Source: Sphingopyxis fribergensis
GTDB taxonomy: Bacteria; Pseudomonadota; Alphaproteobacteria; Sphingomonadales; Sphingomonadaceae
Length of the DNA: 64,000 nucleotides
Direction: 5' to 3'
NCBI RefSeq assembly: GCF_000803645.1
Contig: NZ_CP009122.1
Coordinates: forward strand, 286,501-350,500
In this document: positions 44,759 through 52,539 of the stretch, piece after piece
Layout of the letters: every line of letters starts with the position of its first letter
How positions within the stretch are numbered: position 1 is the stretch's first letter
The notes under the pieces: model-generated
The model's input: the letters and a program-made list of their open reading frames with translations, nothing else
What the model was told of the DNA's origin: nothing
The model's database searches: none
Translations under genes and position numbers: made by a program

Positions 44759-46507
44759 ATGTCGCGACGCCCTCTCTTCAAAACCGTGCTGACCCTTCTC
44801 GCCGCCACCACCGCGGCCACCGGTGCAGGCAGCGCGTACGCTGAGCTCGCCAATGCCGGGGCGGCGGTGCCCCCGCCGCCTGCCGACCTGGTCCTCTATA
44901 ACGGGCACGTATTGACACCTTCGGGCTGGGTCAGCGCGGTGGCCTCGAGCGACGGCGCGATCGTCGCGCTGGGCGACGACGCACTTGCCAAGGCCAGTGC
45001 CGCTGCCAACGCGAGGATGATCGATCTGCACGGCCAGACCGTCCTGCCCGGCCTGCACGACATGCACGCTCATCCGATCTCCGCCGGCACGGCCGAAATG
45101 CAGTGTCAGATCGCCCCGGACAGCACGATGGAGCGCTTGCTCGCCACGACCGCCGCATGCGTCAAGGCGAAGAAGCCAGGCGAATGGGTCGTGGGACGGG
45201 CCTATGAACCCGCCGCGCTGGGCGCCGCACCGAGCAAGGCTCTGCTCGACACCATCGCCCCGGACAACCCGGTTATCCTTACCGATGTCTCGATCCATGC
45301 CTCGTGGGCCAACAGCGCCGCGCTGCGTCTGGCAGGGATCACCCGCGACACTCCCGACCCCAAAGGCGGGGTGATCGATCGCGACGCGAACGGCGAGCCC
45401 ACCGGCATCCTGCGCGAGGCCGCAGCCTTTATCGCCCGTGAGAAAGTCCCCGCCGCCAGCCGGGCCGACAATGTCCGGGCACTGCAATGGGCGCTCGACA
45501 AGATGATGTCTTACGGCATCGTCGCCTTCGACGATGCGCTGGTCACCACCGACGCTGCCCAAGCCTATGCCGACCTTGCCGATTCCGGCAAGCTGAAGCC
45601 CTTCGTGCGCGGCTGCCTGATCTCCACCGATCCGCACCTCATCACGTACCGCCAGGTCTATGCGCGCGCGCGCTTCGAGCCGACCTGCATCAAGATCCTG
45701 ACCGACGGCGTGCCTAACGACAGCCACACCGCCGCCATGCTTGATCCCTATCGACCCGTCCGCGGCGTGCCACACGACGAGCGACCCAACGGCCTGCTGA
45801 TGATACCGCCGGCCCAATTGGCCCGCGACGTCACCCGCTATGATGCAATGGGCTTTACCGTGAAGCTGCACGCCGCTGGCGATGCGGCGGTGCACGAAAG
45901 CCTTGAGGCCATCGCCGCAGCGCGCAAGGCCAACGGCTTTTCCGGCCAGATGCACGATGTCGCCCACAATAGCTTCGTCGCTCCTAGTGACTTGGTGCGT
46001 GCGCACGACATCGGCGCCACGCTGGAGTTCTCGCCCTATATCTGGTTCGACTCCCCCATCGTGCGGGGCGTGCAGCAGGCGGTCGGCCCCGAGCGCATGA
46101 AGCGCTGGATCCCGGTCAAGGAGGCGCTCGACGCCGGGGTCTTCGTCATCCCCGGATCGGACTGGAACGTCGTGCCTTCGGTCAATCCGTGGCTGGCGAT
46201 GGAAACCCTGGTCACCCGGCGCGGCCCCGGCGGCAGCGGCGAGCCGGTCGGCCTCGCCGAGGCGATCACCCTCCAGCAGGCCTTCAACCTGTTCACGATC
46301 AATTCCGCCCGGCATATGAATATAGCCGACCGCAGCGGAACAATCGAGATGGGCAAGCGCGCTGATCTGGTCGTGGTCGACCGTGACATCTTCGCCGTGC
46401 CAGTCACCGCCGTTCATGACACGAGGGTCGTAATGACGATCATCGATGGCGAAGTGGTCTATGCCCGACCGGGCCCTGACCGCCTCCCGCCGAACGAAGG
46501 TAACTAG
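44759..46507 (+). CDS. Exported amidohydrolase (YtcJ-like, amidohydrolase_3)
   Basis: About 582-aa metal-dependent hydrolase. A signal peptide (TVLTLLAATTAATGAGSAYA) points to the periplasm. Metal-binding motif 'GLHDMHAHPISAG' follows 'ANARMIDLHGQTVLP'; other family stretches are 'VKLHAAGDAAVHESLEAI', 'HNSFVAPSDLVRAHDIGAT' and 'VIPGSDWNVVPSVNPWLAMETLVTR'. ATG at 44759 has AAGGA upstream; one at 44723 overlaps the cupin stop (ATGA) and adds 12 residues before the signal. Likely cleaves an amide or carbamate to release the amine that the permease and oxidase handle. Confidence 0.88.
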   Translation: MSRRPLFKTVLTLLAATTAATGAGSAYAELANAGAAVPPPPADLVLYNGHVLTPSGWVSAVASSDGAIVALGDDALAKASAAANARMIDLHGQTVLPGLHDMHAHPISAGTAEMQCQIAPDSTMERLLATTAACVKAKKPGEWVVGRAYEPAALGAAPSKALLDTIAPDNPVILTDVSIHASWANSAALRLAGITRDTPDPKGGVIDRDANGEPTGILREAAAFIAREKVPAASRADNVRALQWALDKMMSYGIVAFDDALVTTDAAQAYADLADSGKLKPFVRGCLISTDPHLITYRQVYARARFEPTCIKILTDGVPNDSHTAAMLDPYRPVRGVPHDERPNGLLMIPPAQLARDVTRYDAMGFTVKLHAAGDAAVHESLEAIAAARKANGFSGQMHDVAHNSFVAPSDLVRAHDIGATLEFSPYIWFDSPIVRGVQQAVGPERMKRWIPVKEALDAGVFVIPGSDWNVVPSVNPWLAMETLVTRRGPGGSGEPVGLAEAITLQQAFNLFTINSARHMNIADRSGTIEMGKRADLVVVDRDIFAVPVTAVHDTRVVMTIIDGEVVYARPGPDRLPPNEGN

Positions 46508-46636
46508 AAATGTTGCTGGCATTCCAGCAACATTTCTAGAGTGGTGTTCTGTGTGTTGAGTAACACACAGAATTGATGGAGTGGGTGACCCACCCCATGG
46601 CATCGGATGTGCTATAGTGATGTTTCCAGACGTCAC
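46504..46636. repeat. Run of consecutive perfect or near-perfect hairpins
   Basis: Starting at the last coding bases of the amidohydrolase gene: (i) 46504-46519 / 46524-46539, a perfect 16-bp stem (CTAGAAATGTTGCTGG) with a 4-base loop; (ii) 46547-46557 / 46562-46572, a perfect 11-bp stem (TTCTGTGTGTT) with loop GAGT; (iii) 46576-46586 / 46588-46598, 11-bp arms with one mismatch; (iv) GTGATGT / ACGTCAC at about 46617-46636, which pairs fully in RNA with one G-U. No T-run follows, so these are not standard terminators. From 46640 to 46818 nothing else is recognised except TGTCGGAAATTTTAAGC (about 46690), which resembles an IS end. Confidence 0.7.
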
Positions 46637-46818
46637 GACAACAGATAGGCAGCACCGCTTACATGCGCGGGAACATGGAGTTGTAGACAGTGTCGGAAAT
46701 TTTAAGCGGGGCGTCTTCGCGCGCGTCATGACGTTCGCTTTCCGTCGGCCTGGCCCAGTGGGTAACTAAGGTTCTAGGTTTTCGAACGCCTCCGGGAGCT
46801 TGGGCTGAAAGTCAGATG

Positions 46819-47560
46819 TCACTGGGTGGTCTCCCGAGAAGCTGTGATCAGGTCCTCCACCGTGCGAAGGCAGTGGCGGATCTGGATTTGCTCGTCCTGC
46901 AGCTCTTGGCGCCCGACGCGAGGCCTCGCTGGACGGCCTCGTGGCTGCCGGCATCCTCGCCGAGGATGGCGCGGAAGCGCTTTGCCTACATCTCCTGAGC
47001 TACCTTTTTCACTGCCGTGCGGGCCGGGCCGACATAGATGTGGACTTCCCGAATGGTGCGATCGACGGCTTCAGGCCAGTAATAATAGGTCACATAGCTA
47101 TCGCCTGCTGGTCCTCGCATCACGATAAGTTGGAAATTGCGGAAAGCGGATCATTGTTGACCATTTCGCCTTGTATTGGCACCCGCAGGCCCTGTGTTCC
47201 GACAGTTATGACGGCCATCAACAAGCCAGCCAACGGCAAAGGCGCGTAAACGGGATTGATCTCGGCGGAGACCCGGCTGTGCGGTCCGACTAAGGTTCCG
47301 TCCTGCAACCGGGGCATACCCTCGACGTTGGAGGCGATCGTGTCTTTCATCAGCTAGCGATGCTGGAAAGGGATGTGAGAGCTCTCGTTCTGGGTATCGA
47401 ACGCGACTTTCCAGTTCGAGTGATTATCGAATACGCAGCTGTTCATCCGCTCGAACCGGTGAATGGCCGCACCCTGAGGCATTGCGCGATCTCTCCGAGC
47501 GATTCATCGAGCGACTGGGTCGGTTCCTTAAGGTACCAGTCCCAGCCCCTTCGATGGCCA
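46819..47560 (-). pseudogene. Decayed Rieske aromatic-ring-hydroxylating oxygenase alpha subunit
   Basis: Pieces of the catalytic domain are readable on the minus strand in several frames: 'GWDWYLKEPTQSLDESLGEIAQ', then 'NWKVAFDTQNESSHIPFQH' with the mononuclear-iron H-x4-H. An in-frame TAG follows, then 'LMKDTIASNVEGMPRLQDGTLVGPHSR', then after a frameshift 'YVTYYYWPEAVDRTIREVHIYVGPARTAVKKVAQE'. A second stop precedes 'AKRFRAILGEDAGSHEAVQRGLASG', and another frameshift leads to 'ELQDEQIQIRHCLRTVEDL' and a stop at 46819. The N-terminal Rieske [2Fe-2S] domain is absent. At least two stops and three frameshifts show it is dead. Confidence 0.7.
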
Positions 47561-47720
47561 TAATCCGAAACGACAACCTGTCGGCCACGGGTGAGGAGGG
47601 GAGTGGGCGGAAATCGGTTGGGCTATCTTAGGGTCGCCCGTCCAATGCCTGTCCGTCTCTCCGGATGACCGCTCCCCGCGTTGAGGAGGCATCAACGGGC
47701 AACCAATTTGGGGACCGCCC

Positions 47721-48659
47721 ATGCCTAACCTCGCCAGCAAATTTAACCCGGAACTCGAGGCAATCGGCTCCGGTATCGTTAAGCGCCTGAGAGGCGTCTG
47801 GAAGCCGGGAGGCGCCATGTGTCTTTGCCCGGCCCATCCAGATCGAAGTCCCAGCCTCTCCGTTCGTGTCGGCGACCATGCGTTGGTCTTCAAATGCTTT
47901 GCGGGCTGCGACAACCGCGATGTCATCAAGGAGATACTGCGCCTCGATGAGAATGCCTTACACAAAGCGGAGGGGGAGACTGCGTCCGGTTCCCGAATAC
48001 CGACCGTTATCGGGCGGCGCCAACTGGCCTTGCGCATCTGGGATGAGGCGCGACCGATCACCGGTACGGCCGCTGAGATCTATCTGCGTCGTCGACGTAT
48101 TGCGCTGGTTCCGCGCGCCCTGCGATTCCACCCGCGTACACCGCTCGGGAGCGGCGAGGGCGTCGGTTTCAGACCTGCCATGATCGCGGCGCTTCACGAC
48201 GGGGGCTTTCATGATGAAGGGCGCTTCATAGCGATTCAACGTACCTTCTTCGATCTGGACGACGCGCGGCGCGCCCGCGACCTGGCCGACCCGCGAAGGA
48301 CCCTTGGCCGACCCGAACGCGCTGCTGTGATGCTCGGTACGGCAACTTCTGTCCTGGGACTTGCCGAAGGCGTCGAGACCGCGCTCTCGGCGATGATCCT
48401 CTTCGGCATTCCCGTTTGGGCGACACTGGGCAGCGAGCGTCTACACCAGATCGCGATACCAGGCCGGGTAAGCCGGCTCGTGCTGTTCGCCGACAATGAC
48501 GTCGCCGGCGAGATTGGCGTGGCCAATGCGACGGATGCCTACGCATTGCCAGGTCGGACCATTGAGGTCCAATTCCCGCCATCGGCCTTCAAGGACTGGA
48601 ACGACGTGCTTCGACTTGGAGGGGAGGGAGTGGGGGATTGGTGGCGGCAAGTGGTCTGA
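47721..48659 (+). CDS. Toprim-domain protein with CHC2-like zinc finger
   Basis: 312-aa primase-like protein common on sphingomonad plasmids and integrative elements. The N-terminal zinc finger is 'CLCPAHPDRSPSLSVRVGDHALVFKCFAGCD' in type (CxCPxH...CxxxC, about residues 34-64). The Toprim core has 'GLAEGVETALSAMIL' (catalytic Glu) and 'RLVLFADNDVAGEIG' (Asp pair). It ends 'FKDWNDVLR'. A purine-rich GGGGA site precedes the ATG. Probably acts in plasmid or element replication/priming after transfer. It lies 34 bases before the ParB-like gene. Confidence 0.85.
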   Translation: MPNLASKFNPELEAIGSGIVKRLRGVWKPGGAMCLCPAHPDRSPSLSVRVGDHALVFKCFAGCDNRDVIKEILRLDENALHKAEGETASGSRIPTVIGRRQLALRIWDEARPITGTAAEIYLRRRRIALVPRALRFHPRTPLGSGEGVGFRPAMIAALHDGGFHDEGRFIAIQRTFFDLDDARRARDLADPRRTLGRPERAAVMLGTATSVLGLAEGVETALSAMILFGIPVWATLGSERLHQIAIPGRVSRLVLFADNDVAGEIGVANATDAYALPGRTIEVQFPPSAFKDWNDVLRLGGEGVGDWWRQVV

Positions 48660-48693
48660 CGGTCAGGCTGTCCCCCGCCAGGAGAACATCCCA

Positions 48694-50685
48694 GTGACCC
48701 AACTTCCTATCCTTGTCCCCGCGGCGAACCTCGCCAAGTCGCCGAGCAACGTACGCACCGTCAGCGACCCAATCGCTGACGCCCAACTCGAGGCCAACAT
48801 TGCCGTCAAGGGCGTGCGTCAGAACCTGATTGGCGTGCCCGTCTCGCGCAAAAAGGGGCACTATCGCGTCATTGCGGGCGGCCGACGCCTCGATGCTGTC
48901 TACCGCCTGATCGAGAAGGGCGTGTTCGATGCCGACTATCAGCTCGCGGTGCTGGTTCTCGGCAACGCCAAGGATGCGATCGAGACCAGCCTTGAGGAGA
49001 ACTTCTTCAATCTGACGATGAATCCCGCGGACACTTGTCGGGCCTTCCAGGATATCATCGAGAGCGAAGGCAAGACACCCGAGGACGTGGCCAAACGCTT
49101 CGGCCTTACCGAGCGCTTCGTTCGCAGCCGCCTTCGCCTGGCTGACCTCGCCGACCCGATCTTCGAGGCGCTGCGCAACGGCGAGATCACGCTCAACGTG
49201 GCTGTCGCCTATGCCAGTAGCAGCGATCGAACCCGCCAGGCCGAAACCTTCGAACAGCTCAAGGACGGCTATTACCGCGCCAACGTTAACGAGATCCGGC
49301 GGCAGCTCGCTGAGGACACCTATGTCGGTAACGATCCCAAAGCGCTTCTGGTTGGGCGCGCCGCTTATATTGAAGCCGGCGGCCGGGTCGATCTCGATCT
49401 CTTCACCGACGCTACCACCGAACGCTGGATCGACGGCGATATCCTCAACCGCCTCGTCGCTGACAAAATGGCCGCCGCTGCCGAGACCATGCGCGAGCAC
49501 GAGGGTTTCGCCGAAGTCCGTGTTCTCCCGTCGACCCATGTCACCTACAACGACACCTGGGATCTGCGTCCGCTCAAGGGCGAGACGCCGTCGTTAACGG
49601 ACGAGCAGCAGGCACGACTCAAAGAGATCGAAGTCGAACTCGAGGCGGCCAATGAAGCCTATGAGGACGCCGCCGAAGACGACGCCGCCGAACTCGCCAA
49701 CCGGGTCGAAACGCTCGAAGCGGAATATCGCGCGATCGAGAAGCCTGTCCCGGTGCTGACCGACGAGCAGAAGGCGGGCGCGCTCGCTTATGTGGTCATC
49801 GGCCATGATGGCCAGCCGCGCCTGCACGAGCAGCTCTATGTCGTGCCTGCCGAAGAGGATGAGGCTGACGGGACGGATGATGACGCGGATAACGATGAAG
49901 TCGGCGAGGATGTCGTCATCACGTCGGGCAAGCCGTCCTACAGCCAGAGGCTGTCCCAGGAACTCGCCGAGATGAAGAGCGAGCTGGTGCGGGTCCATGT
50001 TGCCAGCGATCCGGGTTTCGCGCTCGATCTCGGCACCTTCTGGATGGCCGACAAGGCTATGCGTAAATATGGTGGCACGGATCTCGCGACCGAACTGAAG
50101 GCCGACAAGCCCTGGTCCGCGCTCATCGGCTTCCAGAGCGGCACGCGGGCGGCCGAGGAATGGGGCAAGATCGATGATGCCCTCGATCGCAGCTGGACCG
50201 AGGTGGGTGACGCCTGCGCACGCTACGATGCCTTCTGCGCTCTTCCCGACGAGGCGCGAGCGGCATGGCTAGCCTGGGCGATTGCCCGCACGCTTCACGC
50301 CGTCGTCGCCGGTCGTGATGGCGAGGACTTCATCGACCATCTGGGCACCAAGCTCGAGATCGACCTCGCGGCCTGGTGGCGGCCGACCGCGAACAACTAT
50401 TTCGATCGTCTGAGCAGCAAGGCCGCGATCCTTGCTCATCTCGAAGAGATCGGCGGCAAGGAGCTGTCGAGCCGCTACGGCGCATCGAAGAAGCATGACC
50501 TTGCGACTTCGGCTGAGAAGATCTTCGCCGGCAGCGTGCCGATCGAGGCCGAACTCCGGGAGGCTGCTCTCGCCTGGGTGCCGGACGTCATGCGGTTCAC
50601 CCAGCCGGACGCCCAGATCGAAGCGGAGCTCGCGAATGATTTGGCCGTGCCGGATGGCGAAGGCGACCTGCCTCAGGCCGCCTGA
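48694..50685 (+). CDS. Large ParB/Spo0J-like nuclease-domain protein
   Basis: 663-aa protein. The N-terminal ParB-like domain has 'NVRTVSDPIADAQLEANIAVKGVRQNLIGVPVSRKKGHYRVIAGGRRLDAV' in type, the ENFFNL segment and an HTH ('TPEDVAKRFGLTERFVRSRLRLADL'). A middle coiled coil (about residues 300-350) and an acidic linker (EEDEADGTDDDADNDEVGED) follow, then a long C-terminal domain. The GTG start at 48694 is supported by AGGAG at 48680-48684. Such large ParB proteins accompany Toprim and strawberry-notch genes on alphaproteobacterial plasmids; the role is partition, DNA processing or host-defence evasion (inferred). Confidence 0.88.
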   Translation: MTQLPILVPAANLAKSPSNVRTVSDPIADAQLEANIAVKGVRQNLIGVPVSRKKGHYRVIAGGRRLDAVYRLIEKGVFDADYQLAVLVLGNAKDAIETSLEENFFNLTMNPADTCRAFQDIIESEGKTPEDVAKRFGLTERFVRSRLRLADLADPIFEALRNGEITLNVAVAYASSSDRTRQAETFEQLKDGYYRANVNEIRRQLAEDTYVGNDPKALLVGRAAYIEAGGRVDLDLFTDATTERWIDGDILNRLVADKMAAAAETMREHEGFAEVRVLPSTHVTYNDTWDLRPLKGETPSLTDEQQARLKEIEVELEAANEAYEDAAEDDAAELANRVETLEAEYRAIEKPVPVLTDEQKAGALAYVVIGHDGQPRLHEQLYVVPAEEDEADGTDDDADNDEVGEDVVITSGKPSYSQRLSQELAEMKSELVRVHVASDPGFALDLGTFWMADKAMRKYGGTDLATELKADKPWSALIGFQSGTRAAEEWGKIDDALDRSWTEVGDACARYDAFCALPDEARAAWLAWAIARTLHAVVAGRDGEDFIDHLGTKLEIDLAAWWRPTANNYFDRLSSKAAILAHLEEIGGKELSSRYGASKKHDLATSAEKIFAGSVPIEAELREAALAWVPDVMRFTQPDAQIEAELANDLAVPDGEGDLPQAA

Positions 50686-50706
50686 TTACCCACATCGTCT
50701 ATCTCT

Positions 50707-50738
50707 GGGCCGTGGCGGTGAGCTGCGGCCCTTTTTTT
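50707..50738 (+). terminator. Rho-independent terminator after the parB-like gene
   Basis: Stem GGGCCG (50707-50712) pairs with CGGCCC (50726-50731), followed directly by seven T residues (50732-50738). It lies 21 bases after the ParB-like stop codon and before the convergent PIN-like gene. Confidence 0.8.
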
Positions 50739-50791
50739 GCATGATCGGTGGCACTTCAGCACAAGCATGAACATTAGCGTGGCCGATGGAA

Positions 50792-51301
50792 CTACTTCAG
50801 CTTCCTGAACTGCTCGTCCAACTGGATTTGAGCAATCTGGTGGCCCAACCATTTCGCTGTCTGGTGCTCCTGAAGTTTGCGCTTGGGCTTATGGCCGATG
50901 GCGCTCAACAACGCCTCAAGCGAGATCAAGCGGTCCTTGTAGCCATTGAGAACGCCAAACTTGATGCTGGCGATGTCGGGCCCGCACAAAATCCAGCCGC
51001 CTTTACGCGCAAGGGCATGCACCCACAGATCGCGTTCGCCATCATCGAGCATGGCGAGGCTGGCATGGCTAGCCTGGGCGTCGAGTCTTTGTACGGCGTC
51101 GACTATATGCACCCTGACCTGCTGGCGGAACTGGTCAGGCGGTATGATCTCCCGGTGCTGATAGCCCGTCATTGCCTCACTTTCGACCTCCATGACGGTC
51201 TCAAGCGTATAGCGCGCCGCAAGAGCGTCCCATGCGCCAGCAGCGACGCACGCGGAAATCGCGCAATTGTCGAGAAGGACAGGATCAGACGGGACCGCCA
51301 C
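50792..51301 (-). CDS. PIN-like domain protein, probable toxin partner of the XRE-ImmA gene
   Basis: 169-aa protein starting 'PSDPVLLDNCAISACVAAGAWDALAARY', with an early Asp (about residue 11) after a hydrophobic strand as in PIN nucleases. Later acidic candidates lie in 'LETVMEVESEA', 'DDGERDLWVHALAR' and 'LCGPDIASIKFG'. A small PIN-like protein downstream of an XRE-ImmA protein is a known toxin-antitoxin-like arrangement (for example DUF4411). It follows the XRE-ImmA stop by only 14 bases. Exact family not certain. Confidence 0.7.
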   Translation of the reverse strand: MAVPSDPVLLDNCAISACVAAGAWDALAARYTLETVMEVESEAMTGYQHREIIPPDQFRQQVRVHIVDAVQRLDAQASHASLAMLDDGERDLWVHALARKGGWILCGPDIASIKFGVLNGYKDRLISLEALLSAIGHKPKRKLQEHQTAKWLGHQIAQIQLDEQFRKLK

Positions 51302-51315
51302 ACACCGCCTCTATG

Positions 51316-52416
51316 TCAGACGGTAACCGGTGGCGCGATTTCGTGAGCAGCGAAAAGGGCGCGCAGCGCTTCCCGGGGAATCGCAATGAGCTTCGCCAAT
51401 CGGCCGACCGATATGTCGCCTCTTTCGATGGCGCTCGCCATAACACCCATGAACGCTTTCGAAAACGGCGCCGGCGTATCCTGAAGATAATCGTCGGAGG
51501 GCGCCTCCACCTCGAGCATCTGGCTCGCTTTGTTAAGAAGCTTGAGGCCGACCAGGCGCCAATGCAGAGCGCTGACCGATACCCTGAAGAAATCGGCAAC
51601 TTCGCGCATGCGGTGGGCCCGCTCGGCGTTGCCGAGCCGCCGCCATTCGCCAAACCGCGCAAGCACCCGCTGCGGCATCAGCAGCGCGGACGCAAAGGCA
51701 TTGGCGAGTTGTTCGACGCGGTTGCCGCCATTCTCGCTCACGTCTTCAATCTCATTGGGCGGCATCGAGTCCCATGTCAAAAGGTGAAAGAACTCGTGCG
51801 CGAGATCGAAATTCCGGCGTCCCGGATTCTCGTGGCGGTTGACGAGGACAGCGTCAAATTCGGGGAGCCGACAGGCCGCGCCTGAAATCCCTTCCTCGGC
51901 ATCGACCATAAGGACGAGAATGCCGAAGTCCTGCTCCATGACCTCTGGAAGCCGGGCCGCGGGGACGTCGCCCATATTATAATCGACCGTAAGCCGCTCA
52001 GCTTCCGCCATCGCGAGTTCGAAACTCGATCGTTCCGAGAGCCGCAGGCTCCATCGTTCGCGCGGACCTGGACGATCCTGCGGGCGGCTGAGTGCGCGAT
52101 AGCTTGCAAGCCATGTTCCTGCCTTCCCCTGATAGGCTTCCAGCGCCTCCCTGGAGCATTGCGACTGTCGCCAGCAAAACTTGCCCTCGCCAACGAGCCG
52201 AAAGGGGTCGGTCAGATATTCAGGCGTGATGCCATAATGCTCGACCAACGCCATCATTTCCGCGCCCTTCATCGGCCGCGTGCCCTTCTCAATGTTCGAG
52301 ATGATCTGATGGCTTTTAAGGCCCAGAACGCGCGCAACGTCACTCTGCGTCAGATTCCGATGTTCGCGCAGCGTGGCGAGCCGAAGCCCGATTAGAGGAT
52401 TCACCGTCGTTTCCAT
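51316..52416 (-). CDS. XRE HTH fused to ImmA/IrrE metallopeptidase
   Basis: 366-aa fusion. The N-terminal XRE domain (about residues 8-65) is 'LRLATLREHRNLTQSDVARVLGLKSHQIISNIEKG' in type. The C-terminal zinc peptidase has 'RRNFDLAHEFFHLLTWD' with HExxH (His207, Glu208, His211) and the downstream acidic 'NRVEQLANAFASALLMP' that supplies the third ligand. The family acts as regulator or antitoxin that can cleave or sense a partner. A perfect 11-bp inverted repeat directly upstream is the probable operator. Divergent from the strawberry-notch gene. Confidence 0.9.
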   Translation of the reverse strand: METTVNPLIGLRLATLREHRNLTQSDVARVLGLKSHQIISNIEKGTRPMKGAEMMALVEHYGITPEYLTDPFRLVGEGKFCWRQSQCSREALEAYQGKAGTWLASYRALSRPQDRPGPRERWSLRLSERSSFELAMAEAERLTVDYNMGDVPAARLPEVMEQDFGILVLMVDAEEGISGAACRLPEFDAVLVNRHENPGRRNFDLAHEFFHLLTWDSMPPNEIEDVSENGGNRVEQLANAFASALLMPQRVLARFGEWRRLGNAERAHRMREVADFFRVSVSALHWRLVGLKLLNKASQMLEVEAPSDDYLQDTPAPFSKAFMGVMASAIERGDISVGRLAKLIAIPREALRALFAAHEIAPPVTV

Positions 52417-52426
52417 GGGGCCGTAT

Positions 52427-52454
52427 AATCTTGCAAATTCAATTTTGCAAGATT
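52427..52454. promoter_or_regulatory. Perfect inverted-repeat operator between XRE-ImmA and the helicase gene
   Basis: AATCTTGCAAA (52427-52437) and TTTGCAAGATT (52444-52454) form a perfect 11-bp inverted repeat with a 6-base spacer. On the minus strand TTGCAA and TATACG with 17-bp spacing lie across it. The -10-like element is only about 5 bases before the XRE-ImmA ATG, so that transcript may be leaderless. On the plus strand TATAAT (52424-52429) overlaps the left arm. A dimeric XRE protein bound here could control both directions. Confidence 0.6.
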
Positions 52455-52539
52455 CATCTTAGACCCGTCAGCCCCACAGGAGGGAAGGGGGAAGGAGATG
52501 GCGGGCCGCGATGGTCCTGATCCAGATCGGAGTTCCGCC

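Noticed and set aside
42669..46729. Minus-strand frames of 632 and 673 codons opposite the permease, oxidase and amidohydrolase genes
   Set aside because: The plus-strand genes show clear domain motifs and coupled overlaps; the antisense frames are His/Asp/Arg-rich without family features.
46941..47249. Plus-strand 102-aa frame in the degraded region
   Set aside because: The opposite strand carries recognisable oxygenase fragments; the plus frame has no family resemblance or good start site.
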